Made by a program: the position numbers and the translations under genes | DNA from: Legionella brunensis | GTDB taxonomy: Bacteria; Pseudomonadota; Gammaproteobacteria; Legionellales; Legionellaceae | Direction of reading: 5' to 3' | Assembly: GCF_001467025.1 (NCBI RefSeq) | Contig: NZ_LNXV01000029.1 | Coordinates: 58,304-122,303 of the forward strand | Length of the DNA stretch: 64,000 nt | The notes under the pieces: generated by a model | Told to the model about the DNA's origin: nothing | Seen by the model: only the letters and a program-made list of their open reading frames with translations | Databases searched by the model: none | Shown here: positions 1 through 8,185 of the stretch, in pieces | How positions within the stretch are numbered: the stretch's first letter is position 1 | Layout: every line of letters starts with the position of its first letter

Positions 1-746
1 ATAAGGATGAACGCTTAAATAGCCTCACCCTTCTTGCAGCCCAAGGGGATTTTACTGAAGCCGGGGAATTAATGCTTTTTGTTACTAAAAGCCAAGTGGC
101 TTTCCTTAAAAACATGATGGGAGAACAAGGGTATCTTGATACCAAACAAATGGCCGGTTCCTTTCAAATGTTGCGTGCCTACGATTTAATTTGGTCCAAA
201 ATGGTTCAAGACTACATGCACGGGATGCGGCGTGGGATGATTGATTTAACCGCTTGGAATGCGGATGCCACCCGAATGCCTTATAAAATGCACAGCGAAT
301 ACCTTGAAAAACTGTTTTTAAACAATGATTTTGCAGAAGGCCGTTATACCGTGGAAGGAAAACCAGTGGCTGCTGAAAACATTCAGTTGCCACTTTTTGC
401 AGTCAGTACCGAAAAAGATCACGTAGCGCCTTGGCAGTCTGTTTATAAAATTCACCTGATGACGAAGGGTGATATTACCTTCGTTCTTACCGGCGGCGGA
501 CATAATGCAGGGATTGTGAGTGAACCAGGTCATCCTGGGCGCTCTTATCGTGTTCATGAGAGCAAGAAAGGTGATGCTTACCTCAATCCTGCGAGTTGGC
601 TTGCGATCGCAAAACAACAAGAAGGCTCCTGGTGGCAAGAATGGCATGATTGGTTAGTGCAGCAATCGGCTAAAAAACGCGTCCCTCCACTGGTCATGAA
701 TACCTCACTACCCGCTGCACCAGGTACTTATGTACTGCAGAAATAA
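1..746 (+). CDS. phaC: Poly-3-hydroxyalkanoate synthase, C-terminal part (class I)
   Basis: This is the 3' end of a PHA synthase, which polymerises (R)-3-hydroxyacyl-CoA into storage polyester at the granule surface. The frame is open from the first base (codons in phase with position 3), so the start and the catalytic Cys lie outside the window. Visible family features are the RLNSLTLLAAQGDFTEAGEL segment, the catalytic Asp in TEKDHVAPW and the catalytic His in GGGHNAG. The stop is followed after 12 bases by the next gene of the same strand, so it probably heads an operon with the MaoC-PTA fusion, ackA and fabI. Legionella uses this polymer as its carbon reserve in the transmissive phase (known biology). 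Confidence 0.95.
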   Translation, partial: KDERLNSLTLLAAQGDFTEAGELMLFVTKSQVAFLKNMMGEQGYLDTKQMAGSFQMLRAYDLIWSKMVQDYMHGMRRGMIDLTAWNADATRMPYKMHSEYLEKLFLNNDFAEGRYTVEGKPVAAENIQLPLFAVSTEKDHVAPWQSVYKIHLMTKGDITFVLTGGGHNAGIVSEPGHPGRSYRVHESKKGDAYLNPASWLAIAKQQEGSWWQEWHDWLVQQSAKKRVPPLVMNTSLPAAPGTYVLQK

Positions 747-758
747 AAGGGAAGAAAA

Positions 759-2165
759 ATGGACAAGGAGTTTCTTGAGAATGTGACTTTTGATGAGCTT
801 ACGGTGGGCCGTCAAGCGAGTCTAAGTAAAACACTCACTCAAGACGACATCAATTTATTTGCTGCCATGTCAGGCGATGTGAATCCTGCTCATATGGATC
901 CGGTGTTTGCCCAAAGCGATATTTTTCATGGTATTGTGGGTCATGGCATGTGGTCTGGCTCGCTGATTTCAACACTTCTTGGTACTGTTATACCTGGTCC
1001 AGGCACCATTTATCTTAAACAGGACATTCAATTTAAAAAGCCAGTGCGTTTAGGGGACACGATCACCATCACCATCATCGTCAAGGATAAGGGTGCGAAT
1101 AAGCCCCGTGTGATTTTTAATTGCAAGGGTGTGAATCAGCACGGGGAAACGGTCATCGAGGGCTTGGCAACCGTGCTTGCGCCAACGAAAAAAGTACGGG
1201 TTGCACGGACTCATTTACCGTCTATAGAAATACATAACCACGATCGCTTCGAGGCGATAATCAAAGCGTGTCGCTGTATAGGTGCTGTTCGCACGGCCAT
1301 TGTGCATCCGGTTAGTATGAGTGTCATGGAAGCGGTGAACGATGCGGTAAAAGCAGGGCTCATTATTCCCATTTTGATTGGCCCTTTGGTCAAAATGAAG
1401 ACTGCAGCTCAAGAGGCAGGTATTGATTTATCACAGTGGGAAACGATTGATACGGAGCACAGCGATGCCGCAGCAAGCAAGGCTGCCGAATTGGCATCTT
1501 CCGGCGAGATTGATGCCATCATGAAAGGCTCATTAAGCACTCATGAATTAATGGGGGCTATTGTACCCACCGCCTCGGGCTTACGCACGCAACATCGTGT
1601 GAGTCACGCCTACGTCATGGATATCCCTTCTTACCACAAACCACTCATCATTACAGATGCTGCGATTAATATTGCCCCTACTGCCACCGACAAAGCGGAC
1701 ATTTGCCAAAACGCCATTAATCTTTGGCGAGTATTGTTTGGCGAGGACAAGAAGCCCAAAGTAGCCATCCTGGCCGCCATCGAAACCGTCAACCCTAAGA
1801 TGCAAGCCACGGTTGATGCTTCTATTTTATGCAAAATGGCTGACCGAGGACAGATAAATGATGGCATTCTTGACGGTCCCTTGGCTTTTGATAATGCGAT
1901 TAACAAGGAGGCAGCCAAAGAAAAAGGGATTATTTCTCTCGTGGCAGGCGATCCGGATATTCTTTTGGTTCCTGAAATCGAGTCTGGGAATATTTTGGCC
2001 AAGCAATTGACTTTTTTAGGTCATGCGGATGCTGCCGGAATTGTTTTGGGTGCTCGTGTTCCAATCATTCTGGTGAGCCGAGCAGACTCACTTCGAACGC
2101 GGCTTTTCTCTTGTTCCCTGGCTGTTAAGCTGGCGGCAGCTCGAAAGGAAGGACGAATCAAATGA
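759..2165 (+). CDS. Bifunctional MaoC-like enoyl-CoA hydratase / phosphate acetyl(butyryl)transferase
   Basis: A 468-residue fusion. Residues about 10-145 are a MaoC/PhaJ-type hot-dog hydratase (MSGDVNPAHMDPVFA followed by GHGMWSGSLIS, carrying the Asp and His of R-specific hydratases). Residues about 155-465 are a phosphate acetyl/butyryl transferase domain (MKGSLSTHELM, ITDAAINIAP, DGPLAFDNAI). The hydratase would supply (R)-3-hydroxyacyl-CoA to the synthase upstream. The transferase would make acyl-phosphate for the acetate kinase that follows. The stop overlaps the ackA start by 4 bases (ATGA), which suggests translational coupling. The fusion is a known annotation class; the exact acyl-chain preference is not visible. 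Confidence 0.9.
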   Translation: MDKEFLENVTFDELTVGRQASLSKTLTQDDINLFAAMSGDVNPAHMDPVFAQSDIFHGIVGHGMWSGSLISTLLGTVIPGPGTIYLKQDIQFKKPVRLGDTITITIIVKDKGANKPRVIFNCKGVNQHGETVIEGLATVLAPTKKVRVARTHLPSIEIHNHDRFEAIIKACRCIGAVRTAIVHPVSMSVMEAVNDAVKAGLIIPILIGPLVKMKTAAQEAGIDLSQWETIDTEHSDAAASKAAELASSGEIDAIMKGSLSTHELMGAIVPTASGLRTQHRVSHAYVMDIPSYHKPLIITDAAINIAPTATDKADICQNAINLWRVLFGEDKKPKVAILAAIETVNPKMQATVDASILCKMADRGQINDGILDGPLAFDNAINKEAAKEKGIISLVAGDPDILLVPEIESGNILAKQLTFLGHADAAGIVLGARVPIILVSRADSLRTRLFSCSLAVKLAAARKEGRIK

Positions 2166-3325
2166 CTGCAATCAAAGCAGCCAGTATTCTTGTGATTAAT
2201 GTGGGCTCTTCCAGCGTCAAATTTCAGCTTTTTTCAAGACAATTAAACCCGCAACTTTTAGCTCAAGGGAAGGTAACTGATATTGGCGGGAGACCTTCCT
2301 TTATAGCCACCGATGCCATGCTAAACCCGGAGAATAAGCTGGCTGACAAAAAAATACTTTCTGATAATTGCTCGCACGAAGAGGCTTTACGCCGTATTTT
2401 GGATTGGCTTGAGGAGTGGAGTGAACAGTGGCAGATGACTGCAGTTGCTCATCGCATTGTGCATGGTGGAACCCTCTTTAAAAGCAGTGTGCTAATCAAT
2501 CCACACGTCATGCAGAAATTATGGGCATTAGCCCCATTGGCTCCTTTACACCAACCCCATAATCTCAAAGCCATTGAGTTCATCGGTACTCTGAAACCAG
2601 AGGTACTTCAAATTGCTTGTTTTGATACAGCGTTTCATGCCCATCATAAGGCTTTGTTCACCGAGTATGCATTGCCACAAAAGATAAGGGAACAAGGTGT
2701 TCGTCGTTATGGGTTTCATGGATTATCGTATGAATGGATTGTTCACACCTTGCGGCGATATGAGCCGTCATTGACTGAGGGACGGCTTATTGCAGCCCAT
2801 CTTGGCAATGGAGCGAGTTTGTGTGCCATACACCGTGGAATAAGCGTTGATACGACGATGGGCATGACAGCCCTGGATGGATTACCCATGGGAACTCGTT
2901 GTGGGAGTCTAGATGCCGGAGCTGTGACGTTTATGATGCGTAATCTAGGTTTGTCTATCAATGAGATTGAGTCCCTTCTTTACAATGAATCAGGGCTTCT
3001 TGGTTTATCGAGCCTAAGCAATGATGTCAAAACCTTGCAAGACAGCAAAGATGCAAAGGCTCAATTTGCATTAGAGTATTTCTGTCTTAAAGCTGCCCAA
3101 TTCATGGGGATGATGGCAGTAACCCTAGGTGGGGTGGATGCCATCGTGTTTACGGGCGGTATTGGTGAGAACTCAGCCTTTGTGCGAAGCACTATCTTGC
3201 GTCATGTGACATTTCTTAAGCCTTTTGAAACACGGGTTGTTGCAGCCAATGAAGAACGCATGATGGCAATTCATGCCATGTCACTTCTTGAACGTCAAAC
3301 GGGAGTAAAAGCTGATGGAGAATAA
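2162..3325 (+). CDS. ackA: Acetate kinase
   Basis: Acetate kinase (387 residues, usual length about 400) interconverts acetyl-phosphate plus ADP with acetate plus ATP. Family signatures are VINVGSSSVKFQLF at the N-terminus, HRIVHGG, the catalytic region FDTAFHA with RRYGFHGLSYEW, AHLGNGASLCAI, DTTMGMTALDGLPMGTRCG and the C-terminal FTGGIGENSAFVR. It overlaps the phosphotransacetylase fusion by 4 bases and the following fabI by 11 bases. The three products therefore look co-translated and probably form an acetyl-CoA to acetate overflow branch beside polymer synthesis. Confidence 0.95.
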   Translation: MTAIKAASILVINVGSSSVKFQLFSRQLNPQLLAQGKVTDIGGRPSFIATDAMLNPENKLADKKILSDNCSHEEALRRILDWLEEWSEQWQMTAVAHRIVHGGTLFKSSVLINPHVMQKLWALAPLAPLHQPHNLKAIEFIGTLKPEVLQIACFDTAFHAHHKALFTEYALPQKIREQGVRRYGFHGLSYEWIVHTLRRYEPSLTEGRLIAAHLGNGASLCAIHRGISVDTTMGMTALDGLPMGTRCGSLDAGAVTFMMRNLGLSINEIESLLYNESGLLGLSSLSNDVKTLQDSKDAKAQFALEYFCLKAAQFMGMMAVTLGGVDAIVFTGGIGENSAFVRSTILRHVTFLKPFETRVVAANEERMMAIHAMSLLERQTGVKADGE

Positions 3326-4070
3326 AAAAGGATTGATTGTTGGAATTGCCAATGAGCACTCCATCGCTTGGGGTTGTGCCAAAGTATTACATGAAGCGGG
3401 TGCTGAACTAGCCATCACTTATCAAAATGAGAAAACCAAGGGTTATGTACAGCCTTTGGCTGAAAAAGTGTCATCTCCTATTGTTATGCCTTTGGACGTG
3501 ACGGATAAGGAACAATTTGATGCCCTATTTCAGAAAATAAAAGACTGCTGGGGTCGTCTTGATTTTGTTATCCATGCGATTGCCTTTGCACCAAAAACTG
3601 ATTTACAAGGTCGTGTTGTCGATTGCTCGAAAGATGGCTTCATGATGGCGATGGATATTTCTTGTCATTCGCTCATCCGATTGGCAAAAGCCGCTGAACC
3701 ACTGATGGTCGATGGAGGGAGTATTATGACCATGAGTTATTATGGTGCTGAAAAAGTGGTTAAAAATTACAATCTCATGGGACCTGTTAAAGCGGCTTTA
3801 GAAACCTCTGTGCGCTATCTCGCCATGGAACTTGGCAGTAAAAAGATTCGAGTCAATGCCATTTCTCCAGGGCCAATAAGCACTCGTGCGGCCTCAGGTT
3901 TAGCTGATTTTGATAAGCTGATGGAACAGGCGGCAAAGGAAGCGCCCTTGCATCAGCTGGTTACAATAGAGGACATTGGTGAAACAGCCTCTTTTTTGGT
4001 ATCCAATAAAGCCGCCTCCATTACCGGTCAGATCCTTTATGTGGATGGCGGTTATAATATCAAGGCCTAA
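3315..4070 (+). CDS. fabI: Enoyl-[acyl-carrier-protein] reductase (NADH), FabI type
   Basis: This short-chain dehydrogenase of 251 residues reduces the enoyl-ACP double bond in the last step of fatty acid elongation. FabI-specific features are the N-terminal GIANEHSIAWG nucleotide-binding loop, the MSYYGAEKVVKNYN stretch carrying both catalytic tyrosines with Lys seven residues after the second, and the C-terminal SNKAASITGQILYVDGGYN. Its ATG lies inside the end of ackA (11-base overlap). The location after the PHA and acetate genes links fatty-acid synthesis to the acyl-CoA pool. Another fabI elsewhere in the genome cannot be excluded. Confidence 0.93.
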   Translation: MENKKGLIVGIANEHSIAWGCAKVLHEAGAELAITYQNEKTKGYVQPLAEKVSSPIVMPLDVTDKEQFDALFQKIKDCWGRLDFVIHAIAFAPKTDLQGRVVDCSKDGFMMAMDISCHSLIRLAKAAEPLMVDGGSIMTMSYYGAEKVVKNYNLMGPVKAALETSVRYLAMELGSKKIRVNAISPGPISTRAASGLADFDKLMEQAAKEAPLHQLVTIEDIGETASFLVSNKAASITGQILYVDGGYNIKA

Positions 4071-4106
4071 TAAACCAAAAGTAACTCCAAATTGACGCTT
4101 AGTTAT

Positions 4107-4850
4107 TTACATGTATTGCCCGCCATTGATATCAAAATTAGCACCCGTGATAAAGCCACTTTGTTCATCAGCAAGAAAAGCGACGACCCGAGCAATTTCT
4201 TCAGGCTGCCCTATTCGTCCAACTGGAATTTGGGCAACGATTGCTTCTAAAATATCATCTCTCATGGAGGCGAGCATCTCCGTTTTAATATAACCAGGGG
4301 AGACCGTATTCACCGTGATCCCTTTCTTTGCGACTTCTTGCGCGAGACTTTTGGTGAATCCGTAGAGTGCTGATTTACTGGCAGCATAATTACATTGCCC
4401 AAATTGACCTCTGCGTCCATTAACTGAAGAAATCGTGATAATACGCCCATAACCATTATCCAGCATGTTGGATAATGCGGTTTTCGTCATATTAAAAACG
4501 CTATTTAAATTAGCATTAATGACTTCTTGCCATTGTTCCGGTGTCATTTTTTTCAAGCTGGTATCATGGGTAATGCCTGCATTATTAACTAGAACGTCAA
4601 TTTTGCCGTACTTCTCTATCACCAAATCCGTTAATTTTTCACAATCATTGAAGGAAGAAATATCCGCATAGGCAATGTCGATATCAAATCCTTGCGTGGA
4701 TTGTTTTTTCTGCCATTCTCTTGCTAATTCGTGATGGCCATGTTTGAAGTAGCAAGCAATCACTTGATAATTGAGGTTTTGCATTTCTTGACATATGGCT
4801 GTTCCAATGCCACCAGTTCCTCCCGTTACTAAAGCAATTCGTTTATTCAC
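4107..4850 (-). CDS. phaB: Acetoacetyl-CoA reductase (NADPH), short-chain dehydrogenase
   Basis: This 247-residue SDR enzyme reduces acetoacetyl-CoA to (R)-3-hydroxybutyryl-CoA, the substrate of the polymer synthase. The sequence shows the Rossmann motif ALVTGGTGGIGTAI, NNAGITHD, ISSVNGRRGQFGQCNYAASK with the Ser-Tyr-Lys triad, and VSPGYIKTEM. The start codon is GTG at 4850, chosen because a strong AAGGAGGAAGG ribosome site lies just upstream and the first residues MNKRIALVTGG match the family N-terminus. It faces fabI tail to tail and lies 29 bases behind the cold-shock gene on the same strand. FabG is the alternative name, but the context favours PhaB. Confidence 0.9.
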   Translation of the reverse strand: MNKRIALVTGGTGGIGTAICQEMQNLNYQVIACYFKHGHHELAREWQKKQSTQGFDIDIAYADISSFNDCEKLTDLVIEKYGKIDVLVNNAGITHDTSLKKMTPEQWQEVINANLNSVFNMTKTALSNMLDNGYGRIITISSVNGRRGQFGQCNYAASKSALYGFTKSLAQEVAKKGITVNTVSPGYIKTEMLASMRDDILEAIVAQIPVGRIGQPEEIARVVAFLADEQSGFITGANFDINGGQYM

Positions 4851-4879
4851 CTTCCTTCCTCCTTGATTTGGTTATTTAA

Positions 4880-5089
4880 TTATTTAACGAGTTCAACGTC
4901 CTCTGCTTGCGGCCCTTTTTGTCCTTTGCCTACTTTAAACAGAACGGTTGCCCCTTCGGGAAGGGTTTTAAAACCGCTACTTTGTATGGCACTGAAATGG
5001 ACAAAATAATCCTTGCCACTACTTTCAATAAAGCCAAAGCCCTTGCCTTCATTAAACCATTTTACTTTACCGCGAATTTTATTTGTCAT
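4880..5089 (-). CDS. Cold-shock domain protein (CspA family)
   Basis: A 69-residue single cold-shock domain, an OB-fold protein that binds single-stranded RNA/DNA and melts RNA structure. RNP1 is KGFGFIE and RNP2 is DYFVHFSAI; the aromatic residues are in place. The length and the N-terminal [13 protein letters not shown] are typical of CspA-type proteins. Only 29 bases separate it from phaB on the same strand and no terminator hairpin is visible between them, so the two are probably co-transcribed. This pairing is unusual for a csp gene. Which of several Legionella Csp paralogues it corresponds to cannot be told. Confidence 0.95.
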   Translation of the reverse strand: MTNKIRGKVKWFNEGKGFGFIESSGKDYFVHFSAIQSSGFKTLPEGATVLFKVGKGQKGPQAEDVELVK

Positions 5090-5273
5090 TTTGGTTTTTT
5101 CCCTGATGATTTTAGTGCTTTATAGTGTCATGCTACATGATTCTCTGTGTCAATAGTCAGTATTTTAGCTCAGCAATCCTGGATTTTTTTATTCTTTCTA
5201 AGTCATGGGGTTTTAAAACCAAAAGACATAATCAAAAGAACTGAGGAGAATTATTGCTTGTCGCATCCCTTTC

Positions 5274-5711
5274 TCAATTAATTGAATCAGAGGGCTTAGT
5301 TTCTTCTTCCATCTTTTTCAATGAAACAACTTTATCACACTGAATCTCAATGGTATTTATTTTACGTGTTGATACACCCCAGCATCTTATCCTTTTTCCA
5401 TCTATATTCATTGATAGGATATGAATAATCAAATTTTTTCCATAGGTGTTATCTATTTTAATATCTTGAGTATTACTTGTTTTTGTAGTAATTCTCCCAA
5501 TTGAATTTCCATTACGATGGAACTCTATTAATATCTCGATATTGGATAAAGATACATTTTTTATTTTGGAATCTTTATGATATTTAATATGATAGGATTC
5601 CATGCCTGCATAGGCGTTTATTTCTGTGAAGAAAAAAATAACAGTAAGAATAACCTTAAAAAGGCTCATTTTTTCTATTTTAGACAGTCTGATATGCTTC
5701 ATGCGAGTCAT
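5274..5711 (-). CDS. Hypothetical secreted protein with signal peptide
   Basis: A 145-residue protein that I do not recognise. The N-terminus has basic residues followed by a hydrophobic stretch (SLFKVILTVIFFF) and a likely cleavage site after INAYA, so it is probably exported to the periplasm or outside. The mature part is rich in beta-forming residues and Lys/Asn and has two cysteines (RCWG and IQCDK) that could pair. The ATG at 5711 is preceded by AAGGGGGC; an internal start at the MSLFKV methionine is possible. It stands alone at the left edge of the accessory region, and its low GC differs from the neighbouring pha genes. Confidence 0.6.
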   Translation of the reverse strand: MTRMKHIRLSKIEKMSLFKVILTVIFFFTEINAYAGMESYHIKYHKDSKIKNVSLSNIEILIEFHRNGNSIGRITTKTSNTQDIKIDNTYGKNLIIHILSMNIDGKRIRCWGVSTRKINTIEIQCDKVVSLKKMEEETKPSDSIN

Positions 5712-5921
5712 GCCCCCTTATTTTTTTGATATTCCAATAAAAATTTTCATGTGCCCCAGTTCTATAAAGTTAATATTAATCCTTCTTCTGCGTACATATA
5801 ATCCCTCCAAGTTTAGACTACACAAAACAAATTTTTGAGGGGCAATGAACGTAAGTCTGATTCAGAGTATCCTTTGACAATATATAACCCAATCATTAAT
5901 GCATCGTATTCTACTCCTCTG

Positions 5922-6036
5922 TTCTGCGTCACTGCAAAAATGTGCAGTGACGCAGAAAACCAACCTTGATTTTACCCAGTAAAATCAACACATTCAGTCA
6001 TTTTGTCCTGGCGCGATTCACGCGTCAGGACAAAAT
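5922..6036. repeat. Cluster of three perfect inverted repeats
   Basis: Three hairpins occupy 115 bases. The first is TTCTGCGTCACTGCA at 5922-5936 with its perfect complement at 5943-5957 (15-bp stem, 6-base loop). The second is TTGATTTTAC at 5966-5975 with 5979-5988 (10-bp stem, 3-base loop). The third is ATTTTGTCCTG at 6000-6010 with 6026-6036 (11-bp stem, with a further GCGCG/CGCG pairing in the loop). The second and third overlap the 3' end of the 74-codon gene on the minus strand. None is followed by a clear T-run. The density suggests a structured DNA or RNA signal, possibly an oriT, a recombination site or 3'-end processing; this is inference. Confidence 0.8.
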
Positions 6037-6196
6037 TCTTCTCCTTAAACCCTTGCGCAGCAAGCACCGCTTTGATAGTTTTAAATAAAGCATAACTGAT
6101 GAGCTGGTGCGATTCCGGCGAAACGTCTTCTGACGTCTTATGCAACGCCACTTCATTCCCTAACTCTGTGGCTGGACGTTTAGTCGGGAAAACCAT
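5972..6196 (-). CDS. Small hypothetical protein of a mobile element
   Basis: A 74-residue, mostly hydrophilic protein beginning MVFPTKRPATELGNEVALHK; I do not recognise a domain. No strong ribosome site is visible before the ATG at 6196. A diverged and broken copy of the same sequence lies at 11975-12129. That the two copies align in the coding phase of this gene argues that it is, or was, a real gene and part of a mobile element. Its last 20 codons coincide with two perfect hairpins, so the 3' end may carry a DNA or RNA signal as well as coding. Confidence 0.5.
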   Translation of the reverse strand: MVFPTKRPATELGNEVALHKTSEDVSPESHQLISYALFKTIKAVLAAQGFKEKNFVLTRESRQDKMTECVDFTG

Positions 6197-6489
6197 CTAG
6201 GAATCTCTGTCATCCGGCAGGGCAACTCCCTCGGGAGTTTAAGTCAATTTATTTCAATTTGACCATGGACTTGTGATAAGGCCCATTGTCTTGTCATTTT
6301 TATTAATCAACTAATAAGGAGAAAACACCGACACAAAAAACTGCTGTAAACAGGCGAGATCGTTTGCCATATAACGATTGTTTTGCCCCCCTACTTCGAG
6401 CTTACGGCTTTTGCCGGGTTTCATCTTTGAGTGAGCCGCTCGACCAACACTAAACCAGAGACAGGGCAAATGAATTTTCGGATTGGACG
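6197..6489. other. Intergenic leader between the small gene and the recombinase pair
   Basis: This stretch holds a perfect inverted repeat AACTCCC-TC-GGGAGTT at 6224-6239 and an ATCGTT/AACGAT inverted pair near 6359-6378. GC content is locally higher near 6390-6460. No gene, tRNA or clear promoter was recognised. It is the natural place for the promoter of the recombinases and for an attachment core, but I see no second copy of such a core elsewhere in the window. Confidence 0.4.
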
Positions 6490-7293
6490 ATGAGAAAATA
6501 TTCCTTACGACAAACAGCCAACCGTTATTTACAACTTGATAATAACGGCAGCTACAGAGAGAGAAAACAACGGGCTTACGTCATTCAAAAAATGATAGAT
6601 GATTTATTTCGTATTGGTGATGTACCTAAATCATGGAATAACTTGGAACAAGAGCATATCAAAAAACTGGTTGAGCATTGGAGAAAATACCATCTGAAAG
6701 ATGCAACCATCATGCGTCACATGACCATCATTAGAAACTATTTACAGAGTATCGATTGCCCAATACCTAATATAGATAACAAATCATTGCAATTAAACCG
6801 TCAAAGACTATCAGGCCAACGCTTAGACTGGAAGCCCAATATCTGGGAATCATTCACTGATAGTACCTCTCAATTAATCATGGCATTGCAAACACAATTC
6901 GGATTAACTTTTAGTGAAACATTCCACATCAAACCCGGTATCCATATCAAAGAACAAAAACTCTGGATTACCCGTGATATCGCATTTAACTCTGCTGACA
7001 GGATGATTCCCATCAGAAATGAAGTGCAAAAACAAATTCTGTCTGATTTAAACCAACTAACTAATGGTATCAGCCTGATACACTTTTTGGGCTATAAACA
7101 AATCCGGTCAGATTGGCACAATACCCTTGCAAAACATGACTTACCAGCAAAAAAATCCTGGCGTTATCTTTATGCCAAGCAAATGTATGAATATCTGCTG
7201 CCACTTCTAGGTAACTACCAAACCTACTTGCTCCTACACGATGAAATGGGCATTAAATCTCGAAACACACTATGGTCATACCTGCATGAGTAA
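6490..7293 (+). CDS. Tyrosine-recombinase-like protein lacking catalytic residues
   Basis: A 267-residue protein with a SAM-like N-terminal DNA-binding part (about 10-95) and a degenerate integrase catalytic fold. Alignment by eye with the following gene shows the fold retained and the active site lost. The first catalytic Arg (GLRREES in the neighbour) is GLTFSET here (Thr140). The box I His is Lys222 with Arg225 kept. The box II His (MGH) is Ile255. The Tyr264 in WSYLHE remains. It overlaps the next gene by 8 bases (ATGAGTAA), so both are probably made together. I infer a partner or regulator of the active recombinase. A degenerating duplicate is the alternative. Confidence 0.75.
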   Translation: MRKYSLRQTANRYLQLDNNGSYRERKQRAYVIQKMIDDLFRIGDVPKSWNNLEQEHIKKLVEHWRKYHLKDATIMRHMTIIRNYLQSIDCPIPNIDNKSLQLNRQRLSGQRLDWKPNIWESFTDSTSQLIMALQTQFGLTFSETFHIKPGIHIKEQKLWITRDIAFNSADRMIPIRNEVQKQILSDLNQLTNGISLIHFLGYKQIRSDWHNTLAKHDLPAKKSWRYLYAKQMYEYLLPLLGNYQTYLLLHDEMGIKSRNTLWSYLHE

Positions 7294-8185
7294 ATCAAAA
7301 CTAAAAAACGCACTTTATTCGATAAATGGATGTCTAAAGGATCTCAAAGGATACTCCTACGCCAGCAAGGCAGACATGCGTCATATTCTTAATCGTTGTA
7401 TTAAAGATCTGCACGAACATGGGTTAATGGTCGCGCATATCAAAGGTTTAAAACCCAAACATATTCATGTCTTAGTTGAGCACTGGAAAAATCAGGGTAA
7501 AAACCCTGCCACCATCAAAAATTACATGGCTAAATTACGGAAGGTGTCCGTCCTACTAAATAAACCAGAGCTCGTCAAACCAAGCAATGATCATTATCAA
7601 ATTAGTCGGCGCAGTTATGCTCCAACCTATAATAAAGCCATTAAAGATGTCGATTTTTCCAAATGCAATGACCCAATGATACGCTTATCGCTAGAAGCGC
7701 AGTATCTTTTTGGTCTGCGGCGTGAAGAATCAATGAAACTGGTCATTAGTGAAGCCTGGCAAGGAAATCATTTAGTCATCAAGCCCAGCTGGACCAAAGG
7801 CGGTATAGGGAGAACTCTTGATATTATTAGTAATGAACAAAGACAATGGTTAGAGAAAGCCTTTCGTCAAATTCCACACAATCAATCATTAATCCCCAAA
7901 GGTAAAACCTATAAACAGCATCTAAGACGATACCAAACTGAGACAGAAAAGATGGGATTAAAAAACTGCCATGGCTTACGCCACGCCTATGCCCAAAGGC
8001 GTTATCATGAACTCACCAGTCAATTATCTCCAGACAATAAACCATTTAAATGCCCTATTGAAGGAGGCATCCCATCGAAACATTTACCTGAAAATCAAAA
8101 AGAAATAGATCGCAAAGCCCGGGAAATTATAAGCCTTGAGATGGGCCATTCTCGTATCGCTATAGTCAGGGTCTACTTAGGCTGA
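7286..8185 (+). CDS. Tyrosine recombinase / integrase
   Basis: A site-specific recombinase of 299 residues, starting at the ATG that overlaps the stop of the preceding paralogue. The frame stays open upstream to 7241, but the overlapping ATG fits coupled translation better. The N-terminal SAM-like domain spans about 5-95. The full catalytic set is visible: Arg145 in GLRREES, Lys171 in SWTKGG, His229 and Arg232 in CHGLRHAY, His288 in LEMGHSR and Tyr297 in VYLG at the extreme C-terminus. It resembles the integrase families found on Legionella genomic islands. Its 3' end overlaps the convergent acetyltransferase by 20 bases. The target site cannot be named; tRNA-Thr lies 12 kb away. Confidence 0.88.
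   Translation: MSKSKLKNALYSINGCLKDLKGYSYASKADMRHILNRCIKDLHEHGLMVAHIKGLKPKHIHVLVEHWKNQGKNPATIKNYMAKLRKVSVLLNKPELVKPSNDHYQISRRSYAPTYNKAIKDVDFSKCNDPMIRLSLEAQYLFGLRREESMKLVISEAWQGNHLVIKPSWTKGGIGRTLDIISNEQRQWLEKAFRQIPHNQSLIPKGKTYKQHLRRYQTETEKMGLKNCHGLRHAYAQRRYHELTSQLSPDNKPFKCPIEGGIPSKHLPENQKEIDRKAREIISLEMGHSRIAIVRVYLG

Noticed and set aside
5090-5200. TTGACA and TATAAA upstream of the cold-shock gene as its promoter
   Set aside because: The spacing is 23 bases, too long for a sigma-70 promoter.
6380-6460. A possible tRNA-like stretch before the recombinases
   Set aside because: A partial D-arm-like sequence is seen on the minus strand, but no cloverleaf, anticodon arm or T arm can be formed.
7241-7285. 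Earlier start of the second recombinase
   Set aside because: The 15 extra codons lie within the preceding gene and lack a ribosome site; the overlapping ATG at 7286 fits better.
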